This document shows, one piece after another, positions 1-6,184 of a stretch of 17,090 nt of DNA. Position 1 is the stretch's first letter, and each line of letters opens with the position of its first letter. The position numbers and the translations under genes are program-made. Location: contig UZAN01040967.1 of the NCBI GenBank assembly GCA_900618425.1, positions 49,273-66,362 on the forward strand. Reading direction: 5' to 3'. The notes beneath the pieces are model-generated. The model did not search any database and was not told the DNA's origin. It saw only the letters and a list, made by a program, of their open reading frames with translations. Source of the stretch: Echinostoma caproni. Its lineage: Eukaryota > Platyhelminthes > Trematoda > Plagiorchiida > Echinostomatidae.

Positions 1-87
1 AACACTGACAATCGATTTTTCTCCTGTTCCCGTAGTGGTCAAATCTCCGCATCACAAAGCAGCCTTGTTGATAACTTTGACGTTATT

Positions 88-163
88 GTATCTCAGATGG
101 TATAATTTTTCCTTCACAGTGGTGTGAATGGCATCCATTGCCTAGGTTCGAATCCCACCGGGG
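88..163 (+). repeat. tRNA-like SINE head (Pol III A and B boxes)
   Basis: A B-box match, GGTTCGAATCCC, lies at 145-156. An A-box-like stretch, GTATCTCAGATGGTAT, lies about 45 bases upstream at 88-103, which is normal tRNA-type internal promoter spacing. No good cloverleaf can be folded, so this reads as a tRNA-derived retroposon head rather than a tRNA gene. The downstream body and 3' end are not obvious. The A-box resembles those of the hammerhead retroposons at 2.5-2.8 kb (TATCTCAG, TAGCTCAG), so it may be a distant relative, but I see no ribozyme core after it. Confidence 0.45.
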
Positions 164-544
164 TCCGGGATGTTTTCACTGTGATATGGCATGACATTTT
201 TGAGGAAGTGTGTCCAGGCTGTTTCTATAACCAAGCTGCGCATATGGTTCGAAGTTAAAATCTCGTCATCACCGCCTGACTTCGATAGTGATAAAAAACT
301 TTCCTATCACCCGATCAATTATGTTGAATTAGAGCACTTGTGCTTATAACTGAAAAAATAAAACCTATTGGCTATCGTTTTACCACATTCTGCTTTTAAT
401 AACAATGAATTACTTAATAAAATGTCCTAGAAAAACAATAAATTACCCCAATATAATCCTACTAAATGTCCCAACACATTTTTATATTCCCTCTGAATGG
501 GAACTCTTGGGGAGAAAAAAAAGATCCACTTGCCCTCGACTCAC
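164..544. other. intron-like sequence, no gene seen
   Basis: No coding exon is recognised here. On the minus strand this stretch lies just downstream of the lengsin-like exon and would be its following intron, starting with the donor GTGAGT (544-539). A small inverted repeat, GTGATA/TATCAC, is at about 288-311. It probably also contains the remains of the SINE body that begins at 88. Confidence 0.4.
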
Positions 545-769
545 TTCCATCCGTGGTCCGAAAGTGATCATCCCAGCATACATTTCACACTGTCCGTCAA
601 TGATTTTTTTCGCATATTTTGTCGAGACCAATTTGCTTAGATGGATCCCGTTCAGATCGACAAAACACAACCGGACGAAATCGTACGTGGCCAGCTGGGA
701 TTGGATACGTTTCTCCTCGCGACCGGAACTGCGTATTAGTTCCAGCATCTTGATTAGGGCCGGATAGTT
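545..769 (-). CDS. internal exon of a lengsin-like (glutamine synthetase family) protein
   Basis: Read on the minus strand, a TTTTTAG acceptor (ending at 770) opens a 225-base phase-0 exon. It closes at a consensus GTGAGT donor (544-539) after exactly 75 codons. The central segment, residues about 29-62 of the exon (YDFVRLCFVDLNGIHLSK, then a K-x-x-x-G-Q-C stretch), matches the N-terminal beta-grasp part of the glutamine synthetase family. It is closest to lengsin, where the family shows FVRF-x-x-TDLHG-x-x-RSK followed by a helix and HG-x-C. Residues 1-28 form a helix-like lead (NYPALIKMLELIRSS). Catalytic residues of the GS active site lie in later exons, outside the window, so enzymatic competence cannot be judged. 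Lengsins are usually regarded as non-catalytic GS relatives in animals. No neighbouring exon is visible; introns must be long. An open frame on the other strand over the same bases is a shadow. Confidence 0.78.
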
Positions 770-1181
770 CTAAAAATCGATTTGTGCAAAGACAAGATGA
801 ACTACAAGAACCAGCAGATGTGGGCATGCATTTTAATTTAAAACAAGGTTTCTGCAGTAACATGAGCTCTCAGACATGTGCATGCACCAGTGTTTCGATG
901 TGCATATTCAAATTTCTTTACATACTAAACTAACCATAGTATAGTGATTCAAGGTGTTTTTAGAGTAATCCATCGATTTGAAGAGCTCACGGCTGATCAT
1001 GGGTTCAAACTGGCAATTGCCTAGCGTTCGACTGGTTTGGCCTGCGTGAGTGAGTGATTGACACTGCTCACTTAAAGCACGATTATTCCGTGAGCCTGAT
1101 CGATTGGTTGGTCAACCTCCCCCGCCCCTCCCCACGCACACAAACACTCAAACACAAGCCCCGAAGAGCATAACCTTTGAA
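770..1181. other. intron-like sequence, nothing recognised
   Basis: This stretch is upstream of the lengsin-like exon on the minus strand and is presumably intron. A C-rich run followed by CA-rich sequence lies at about 1118-1160, and GTGAGTGAGTG at about 1045-1056 is a simple-sequence patch. I find no second lengsin exon in it. Confidence 0.4.
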
Positions 1182-1195
1182 CGATCACGTGATCG
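1182..1195. promoter_or_regulatory. 14-bp perfect palindrome with E-box core
   Basis: CGATCACGTGATCG is perfectly self-complementary and centred on CACGTG (1186-1191), the canonical E-box bound by bHLH and bHLH-ZIP dimers in animals. It sits in intron-like sequence about 0.4 kb upstream of the lengsin-like exon on its strand. Only the sequence is seen; factor binding is inference. Confidence 0.3.
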
Positions 1196-1612
1196 CGAGT
1201 GAAACTCACTGACCCAGTTTGTCCGGCAGGTTGAATAAAACGAGATTTATTGATTGTTCAATCATGATGAAGCTAAGTTGTATGACATATGTATGTCTTG
1301 GTTAATGGCAAACCGATTGAACTCCAAACTGATGACTCAATCACATGGAGTTGAAGCGTTTTTTGATCCAGAATTTTCCGGTAAGGTTATGATCACAGAT
1401 TGAAGAAATATTTGGGTGAGTAAAACTAATGGGAGTTAAACTGATCTTCGCGATCACGACGTATGTGTAAGCCATTGGGTCAGGGACATTTTTCAATTAA
1501 TCAAATTGTTATCACAGTTAAAATGTAATCACTCGCCTCAAATACACGGAAAATATACGGAGATGCATCTGTACAACTGTGTACAACTCAAATTTTATTA
1601 TAATTATGTGTA
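1196..1612. other. non-coding stretch, nothing recognised
   Basis: I see no splice-bounded coding segment or repeat boundary. The open frame that starts near 1506 on the plus strand runs into the SINE at 1613 and has no family resemblance. Confidence 0.35.
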
Positions 1613-1875
1613 TTATGCAGCGGTTGAGAGGTGTAGCTGGACAATCCAAGGCGTTGTAGTTTCCAGATTCGAATCCACAATCACTCCAAATTTCTCACAG
1701 AATTGTGATAACCTTCAGTTGACTGTGGATCTTAATTCCGGGCCGATGATCTCGCACGTGCTGTGTGTCACAACAAACGAGATAAAATAAGCAATTCTTT
1801 CGACGAAAGGGGTCCTATGAACCGAAATTCCGAATTTTTTTTAAATAAAATAAATAAAATAAAAATAAATAAAAT
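1613..1875 (+). mobile_element. tRNA-derived SINE with (AAATA)n-type tail
   Basis: The head has an A-box-like CAGCGGTTGAGAG at 1618-1630 and a B-box GATTCGAATCC at 1666-1676, about 40 bases apart as in tRNAs. It is followed by an unrelated body and ends in an A-rich run of AAATA/AAAT units (1843-1875), the tail type expected for LINE-mobilised SINEs. The 285-base open frame across this element is incidental. No convincing target-site duplication was found by eye, so the outer limits are approximate. Confidence 0.5.
1843..1875 (+). repeat. A-rich simple repeat (AAAT/AAATA units)
   Basis: Irregular AAAT and AAATA units form a 33-base tract, preceded by eight T residues. It is interpreted as the 3' tail of the SINE starting at 1613; an independent microsatellite is the alternative. 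Confidence 0.7.
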
Positions 1876-2479
1876 GTCGTGAACCCGTATCATTCCGGAC
1901 CCACTTATACCACTGAGTGATTTCCCTGTACCCTCTTCCTGTTATTCTTTATTCCCATTTCTACTTGAATGGCTCCCTCACATTCAGTCTGTATTTCTGG
2001 AATTCCATCAGAATCGAGTTCAGTTGCATCAATGATTGCGTGTTCAAGATAATCAAGTGACCATAATGTAAAACCAAAAATGTGCCTTGAAAGTCCGCCG
2101 GTAGTCAGAACCTAATTGGGAAGGGAGATACTTTTGCACATTGATTAGTTCTATTCTGCACCACTCTTGGGGTCATGATGCTATCTGTTTTCCCAGTGTT
2201 ATTACGCAAATAAATCTCCGGGACCCCGAGGGAGTGTGCCGAGAATGGAGGTAATAAAAAGGACTCAAAGTTTCACTAACAGGACCGTTAATCTCCAGGA
2301 TAGCGGGGTCCACTAAGTTGGATAGATAGAGATTTTGAACGCTCGATTGATCAGGACCAGAATCCGTCTGTGTATGCAATCGGAACTACTCCGAAAACAG
2401 ACAGACACTGCTTGGCAATAATAAGAGCGTAAAGCGTTTAGTTCGTTGGGTTAATCGACAATAAATAAACAAACAAAGT
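1876..2479. other. non-coding stretch, possible decayed repeat
   Basis: No gene is recognised. The right end (about 2400-2478) has an AATAAATAAACAAACAAAG run that touches the 3' end of the minus-strand hammerhead retroposon. It could be that element's tail read on the other strand. The open frame on the minus strand at 2173-2379 has no recognisable family. Confidence 0.35.
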
Positions 2480-2613
2480 ATTTTAGAGTAGCAAGCTTGG
2501 AATAGCCCAATCGATTGTTTCGTACTGATTGGGACTCGTCAATAGTGCGTACTATCAGGACTCGAACCCCGAACTTTCGGGTTGGAATATCTAACCCTTA
2601 CCCCTGAGATACA
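2480..2613 (-). mobile_element. hammerhead-ribozyme retroposon (Sm-alpha-like SINE), minus strand
   Basis: On the minus strand the order is A-box-like TATCTCAGGGGTAAGG (2611-2596), a CCGAA/TTCGG hairpin, and B-box GGTTCGAGTCC (2568-2558). A hammerhead-like core (2552-2499) and a tail ending CTACTCTAAAAT follow. The head aligns well with the plus-strand copy at 2723: TGTA-CTCAG, ACCCGAAAGTTCG, GGTTCG-GTCCTGA and TTGACGAGTCCCAA are shared. The combination of Pol III boxes and hammerhead is the hallmark of the schistosome Sm-alpha family. The 41-base tail is shared (36 of 41 bases) with a plus-strand segment at 2646-2686. The tail is followed on the minus strand by T-rich TTTGTTTGTTTATTTATT. Confidence 0.72.
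2499..2552 (-). ncRNA. decayed type I hammerhead ribozyme
   Basis: The minus strand reads ACTAT-TTGACGA-GTCC-CAATCA-GTAC-GAAA-CAATCGATTG-GGC. Compared with the hammerhead consensus, CTGANGA has C3 changed to T (position 2542), stem II has one mismatch (GTCC/GTAC), and the cleavage triplet GTC reads GGC. GAAA is intact and helix III is a 10-base palindrome. Catalysis is therefore expected to be lost. The assignment rests on alignment with the intact copy at 3851-3903. Confidence 0.7.
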
Positions 2614-2645
2614 TCCAAGAACATCAAGAGTGGCTGGTGCCTCTT

Positions 2646-2686
2646 AAACAATAGAATGGGCTAATCCAAGCGTGCTACCCTAAAAT
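2646..2686 (+). repeat. 5'-truncated tail fragment of the hammerhead retroposon
   Basis: The 41 bases align without gaps to the reverse complement of 2480-2520 with 36 identities. Shared blocks include AAACAAT, ATGGGCTA-TCCAAGC and CTAAAAT. It covers the helix III region and tail only; the ribozyme core and Pol III head are missing on its left. With the minus-strand copy it forms an inverted repeat whose arms are separated by about 125 bases. Confidence 0.65.
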
Positions 2687-2722
2687 TGGTTGAGCCATTC
2701 GCACAACGTGATGACCGTCGAC

Positions 2723-2880
2723 CATGTAGCTCAGAGGTTCAGGGTTTAAAGTCCCGACCCGAAAGTTCGCGGTTCGCGTCCTGACGGGGACAAGAAAGTT
2801 ACATACTGTTGACGAGTCCCAAGCAGGACAAAACAGCTATCCAGTGCTCTTTTTTGGTAATCACAAACAGTTCCATGGCA
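2723..2880 (+). mobile_element. hammerhead-ribozyme retroposon (Sm-alpha-like SINE), plus strand
   Basis: An A-box TAGCTCAGAGGTTC (2727-2740) and a B-box-like GGTTCGCGTCC (2771-2781) are followed by a hammerhead-like core (2798-2849). The tail GGTAATCACAAACAGTTCCATGGCA ends at about 2880 and is followed by AATAAAAG. The tail matches the one in the copy at 3826-3933 (-ATCACAA-CA-TTCCAT-GCA), where a target-site duplication fixes the same end point. The head is shared with the minus-strand copy at 2480-2613. No target-site duplication was found for this copy, so the 5' limit is approximate. Confidence 0.75.
2798..2849 (+). ncRNA. decayed type I hammerhead ribozyme
   Basis: The layout is ACTG (2805-2808), TTGACGA (2809-2815), stem II GTCC/GGAC (2816-2819 and 2826-2829), AAAA where GAAA is expected (2830-2833), CAGCTATC, then CAGT (2842-2845) pairing with ACTG as stem I. 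Two conserved core bases are changed: C3 to T (2809) and G12 to A (2830). Helix III also has a G to A change. Stems I and II still pair, so this is a recent but probably inactive hammerhead. Confidence 0.75.
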
Positions 2881-2889
2881 AATAAAAGT

Positions 2890-3524
2890 AGATTCGACGA
2901 AGCTCGTGAAACGCGCAAGAAGCATGATCATATGAATTAGATTGATAGTACGAGGTTGAATTGTCTTTCAAATCTCTGTTAAGTTGTGTTGCTAATGAGA
3001 TCGCGAAAATGTGAAATTATCCGATGAATCGTTATCGTTATGAAGATAAAAATGGATCTTATTTGACCAGAAAGAAGACAAGATTCTCAGGAGGAACTAT
3101 CCCTTCCATCTGTTAGCTAGCCAGTTCCAATTTTGAGAGAGAGAAAATATCCCACATAGGATTAGTTTATCGTAGTTGCACATGGTTTGGGGAAAATTAT
3201 TTATTTTACATATTTACGGAAGCTTTGTAATTTTGACGATAATCTTCCATTTTTTATTTTTATTTTTGTTAGTTATTATTATTTTCTACTACACAGATGA
3301 GGAAATTGAAGTTATGAGTTCATGAACTGTAGACTCAGAGCACTCTTTAACTCATTCCATTAGGACTACTGAATTAGACTTGATTATTTTTTTAAAGAAC
3401 TGCTCTGTCAAAGGACCTTTCATTCGCTCAGAGGTTTTGTGTATTTATCACATGATCATACATTTGCCTCTATTTAGACTGGTTTCCAAAGTATCGGTAA
3501 TAGTTTATGGTGGACTGGTGTGGT
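2890..3524. other. AT-rich non-coding stretch
   Basis: No exon or repeat boundary is recognised. A T-rich run (ATTTTTTATTTTTATTTTTG) is at about 3249-3268. The open frame starting near 3380 ends in the CA-rich microsatellite and is not convincing as coding sequence. Confidence 0.35.
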
Positions 3525-3554
3525 CACACGTACACGCACACGCGCACGCACACA
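3525..3554 (+). repeat. CA/CG-rich dinucleotide microsatellite
   Basis: CACACG, TACACG and CACACGCGCACG units form an imperfect (CA)n tract of about 30 bases. Some 80 bases downstream (3632-3652) is the complementary-type tract GTGTGTGTATGTCTGTGCGTG, so the two could pair as arms of a long imperfect hairpin. Confidence 0.75.
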
Positions 3555-3811
3555 AGGCCAACCAAACAGATAACCAACCCCATCGATTGATCTCAGTTTA
3601 CTCGCTTGCTTGAAACTCTATCTATTCTGAGTGTGTGTATGTCTGTGCGTGACTGTCCGAAAACACTTATTAAAGAAATTCACTAATCGCGGAATGGCAA
3701 TGACCTCGTGCAGGTGACCCCGGGTACCATAGCGCAAATTAAATCTATTCAGTAAAGTACAACGTTGTGGGAAAGCTATTGTCCCACAAATCAGTAACAG
3801 ACCAATTGAAG

Positions 3812-3825
3812 CTATCATCTATTCA
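3812..3825. repeat. target-site duplication, left copy
   Basis: CTATCATCTATTCA is repeated exactly at 3934-3947, immediately after the hammerhead retroposon. The match stops on both sides after 14 bases, which is typical of target-primed, LINE-type integration. Confidence 0.8.
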
Positions 3826-3933
3826 GATGGCAAGTGTTTGAACACAAAAAAGTACGCACTGCTGACGAGTCCCAAACAGGACGAAACAGCTGTCCAGTAC
3901 TCTTTGTTGCTTATCACAATCATTTCCATAGCA
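3826..3933 (+). mobile_element. hammerhead retroposon with intact ribozyme core, flanked by 14-bp TSD
   Basis: This 108-base insert lies exactly between two perfect copies of CTATCATCTATTCA. It starts with GATGGCAAGTGTTTGAACAC, which has a degenerate B-box-like GTTTGAAC but no clear A-box, so it is 5'-truncated relative to the copy at 2723. A hammerhead follows (3851-3903), then a tail ending TTCCATAGCA that is shared with the copy ending at 2880. The family resemblance is to the schistosome Sm-alpha SINEs. Because the Pol III head is missing, this copy is probably not autonomously transcribed, although its ribozyme could act inside a longer transcript. Confidence 0.85.
3851..3903 (+). ncRNA. 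type I hammerhead ribozyme, intact catalytic core
   Basis: All conserved hammerhead elements are present in order. These are stem I 5' strand AGT-ACGC-ACTG (3851-3861), CTGACGA (3862-3868), stem II GTCC/GGAC with loop CAAACA (3869-3882), GAAA (3883-3886), helix III, and GTC (3892-3894). Cleavage is predicted after C3894. Stem I closes with CAGT-ACT (3895-3901). Helix III is formed by the eight-base palindrome ACAGCTGT (3886-3893), with no room for a loop. As in schistosome hammerheads, it may therefore work best as a dimer of two RNA strands. Stem II and its loop (GTCCCAAACAGGAC) differ by one base from the known schistosome form. Confidence 0.9.
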
Positions 3934-3947
3934 CTATCATCTATTCA
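3934..3947. repeat. target-site duplication, right copy
   Basis: This is an exact second copy of CTATCATCTATTCA from 3812-3825, immediately following the retroposon tail TTCCATAGCA. Confidence 0.8.
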
Positions 3948-4571
3948 TTAAATATCCCCATTGTGATATTAAGAAAACGCTGTATCAAACAAGGCTTGTT
4001 TTCGATAACTTCCTCCTCGGTCTAGCACAGTTGTATATATTGTTCAAAATTGTCAAACTAGTGTAATGGTCTGATGTGATGAATACGATTCGTTGATTAT
4101 GATCTTGTGGTATGTGGTTTGGAAATGAAAGGGGCAGAGATTTTGTTGTTGTGTGATTTGGAAATGTTCACAGTGGGTTGATAGAGTGAACTGTTCCATT
4201 TATGGTCGGCTGTGTCAGGTTGAAGCCAGGTTAAGTCAAGTAACTGAACGAATGGCTTTTGAGTAGGTGAACAGCCACGGCCTCAGCTGTAGCAAGTTGC
4301 CGTTGACGAACAGCCTTAGATGGGTTTGCTGTTACTTTGTAGTTCACCTTGAAGCCGTCCGCGTTTTGCTTGATGGACCGTGTCTGCAAAGTGTTCTCCC
4401 AACTGCACTTTTGATCGTTTTCCTTATCCCCCTACTCAGCCAGGCCGGTTTGTGCTTCTTGATTCTTTGCGACAATTACCTGATCATTTTTCCTACGTAA
4501 CTTGCCGAACATTAGTAAAGAAAGTGGTAAATGCTCGTAGATGAGGGTAGGATAGGTAATAGGTAATAGGG
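3948..4571. other. non-coding or uncertain stretch, partly open on both strands
   Basis: At 4200-4505 both strands are unusually open. The plus strand reads a hydrophobic frame (4267-4500). The minus strand reads a charged, lysine/glutamine/alanine-rich frame interrupted by one TAG at 4434-4432. A good polypyrimidine tract plus CAG at about 4418-4439 could be a plus-strand acceptor. Neither reading resembles a family I recognise. Just before the SINE is a short direct repeat of GGTAATA (about 4553-4569). Confidence 0.25.
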
Positions 4572-4737
4572 CGGTGGTGGCCCGGTGGTAACGTCACCAA
4601 ATTATCCCCCCGGAGGACGAGTGTTCGAATCCCACCACCACCGTCTGACTGTCCCCATTAGTATGCATCCCTCTGATTGGCCGCTTCCCCCCTCCTGAAA
4701 ATTGTATCTTTGTATATTCAATAAAAGGGAGTAGAAT
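4572..4737 (+). mobile_element. tRNA-derived SINE with closed tRNA-like head
   Basis: The head begins CGGTGGTGG (4572-4580), which pairs perfectly with CCACCACCG (4635-4643) like an elongated acceptor stem. A D-arm-like hairpin GGTG-GTAACGT-CACC and a B-box GTTCGAATCCC (4623-4633) fit a tRNA origin. The T-stem is mismatched, so it is not a functional tRNA gene. The body runs through a pyrimidine-rich CCGCTTCCCCCCTCC to AATAAA (4720-4725) and an A-rich GAATGAAAAAAAG. Antisense translation gives the WDSNTRP peptide, the known artefact of reading a B-box backwards. The 3' limit is approximate and no target-site duplication was found. Confidence 0.62.
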
Positions 4738-5912
4738 GAAAAAAAGAAACTGTATAGAGAACGGATGTCAAGATAAAACGACGAAACATGCACGCAAGCT
4801 GTCATGATAACGCATTTATTAATCGGGAGATTGAATTGCCTACTGAATAGCTAAGCGTGTGCTTGCGGAATACAAATGTGACCAAAAATGTTTGAAACTA
4901 TGAACCAATAAAAATCAGAACTGTTATCTTTCACTGAAAATTGTGAGCCACAAGGATAAATGTAGCTAGATACTAGGCTTGAATTTGCCGTTTTGGTTGC
5001 TTACGTCAGGCGTGTTAGTTTATTTCCTTCAGTAAAAAGCGGAGAAACGATGCACGGGAGAGTGATATTTGATAAAAGGGACATGATAACCTAAAAAATT
5101 TAAGGCTTGGCTAACATCAGGCCAGGAAGAAGCTTCTGAAGTTATTGAATTTTTATCCAAAATAACCAGTTGTGATTTTTTTTATCGGTATCGATTCACC
5201 AAACTTACGTTAACGTCGGGGGAATTTCGCTTTCATTATTGAATTCAAGACAATTCCATAGTTTTACTGTCTTGAAGTATTCCGCCGTTCTTTCTAACCG
5301 AATCACTTCAGCGATTTTTGTAGATTATAGCAGATTCCAGGTGCTCGTAGTAATTAATTGTTTTCTTTTAAAAGTGACTGCTTATCATTTTGTGTCTGTT
5401 ATTTACTTTCATGAGATTTGTTTTTTTATTTTGTATAATGAAAAACTGAAGTGTACATCGTATTTATATTCCAGACTATCGTTTACTCTAGAATTAAGCT
5501 TTGGTTTAGAACGTTTCTACTACTCCCTCACCGTAGGTAATCATGGCTAAATCAGCCAATCCATATTATTCACAATGCAACACATTTTACAACCCACCCA
5601 GTTCAACCGCATGGCTTTACCACTGAACATAACCTGCTAGACATTTTGCCGCTGAAACACTGTCGATATTTAAATTTTATACATCATAAATTTTCGTTTA
5701 ATTAAATGATAAATGTCGCGTAACTGAGGTTACTGACGTGCTTAGACACAAGGCCATAATAGATCATATTTTTAATTTTAAATGAAAAACCATTGTATCT
5801 ACCTCTATCGAATTCACTGTTGTGAATATTTCAATTGAGTATGACGGATGGTGATTCAAAAAATTTCGACAATCGTTGCTTCACATTCTGAATAAGGAAT
5901 AAAAAACCCCAA
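4738..5912. other. AT-rich non-coding stretch
   Basis: No recognisable gene or repeat. The open frame at 5239-5550 is hydrophobic and AT-driven with no family resemblance and no clear splice frame. Confidence 0.35.
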
Positions 5913-5942
5913 CCAATGGCAGTTAGCAATAAATTGGCCAAT
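5913..5942 (+). promoter_or_regulatory. paired CCAAT boxes upstream of a putative first exon
   Basis: Two CCAAT pentamers (5913-5917 and 5938-5942) lie 165-195 bases before the ATG at 6106. The second is part of the perfect palindrome ATTGGCCAAT (5933-5942), giving a CCAAT in each orientation. CCAAT boxes at this distance are common in animal promoters (NF-Y type). No clear TATA box is seen, and the promoter role is inferred from position. Confidence 0.35.
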
Positions 5943-6105
5943 CAGGTTCAAGCATTTTGAAATTCGTCCATACAACCCGTCACTCAGTTGAGCCACTTCC
6001 TTGTTTGAACCGGTTTTGATCAGATCCAGGAGGAAACATAGTCAAATGGTTCTAAAATCGAGGCGAGGGTTCCCGCAAAGAACTTCAGTTCCAACGTGTG
6101 CACAA

Positions 6106-6178
6106 ATGGATATTTTGAATCCGAAGTTATGCGTTGTGTTATTGGTTTTGCAGTGTGCTATACACCAAGGGGAATGCG
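6106..6178 (+). CDS. putative signal-peptide-encoding first exon
   Basis: ATG at 6106 opens MDILNPKLCVVLLVLQCAIH, then QGEC, ending at a consensus GTAAGT donor (6179-6184) in phase 1. The peptide has a short polar start, one lysine, a hydrophobic core (LCVVLLVL) and a small/polar C-region, as expected of a secretory signal. A phase-1 intron directly after the signal peptide is a common arrangement in animal genes for small secreted domains. An in-frame ATG further upstream (6046-6048) exists, but I prefer 6106 because it places the hydrophobic core at the correct distance. Paired CCAAT boxes lie upstream. The family is unknown from this exon; the open segment at 14535-14758 is a phase-compatible but unproven partner. 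Confidence 0.42.
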
Positions 6179-6184
6179 GTAAGT

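Noticed and set aside
405..767. 120-codon open frame on the plus strand
   Set aside because: It is the reverse-strand shadow of the lengsin-like exon, with no family resemblance of its own.
597..863. Second minus-strand open frame over the lengsin-like exon
   Set aside because: A different frame over the same bases; it lacks the GS-family residues and ignores the splice signals.
1506..1790. 94-codon plus-strand open frame
   Set aside because: It runs straight through a tRNA-derived SINE head and body, so the openness is incidental.
4602..4805. Minus-strand open frame containing WWWDSNTRPPGG
   Set aside because: This is the antisense reading of a SINE B-box, a familiar false protein in repeat-rich genomes.
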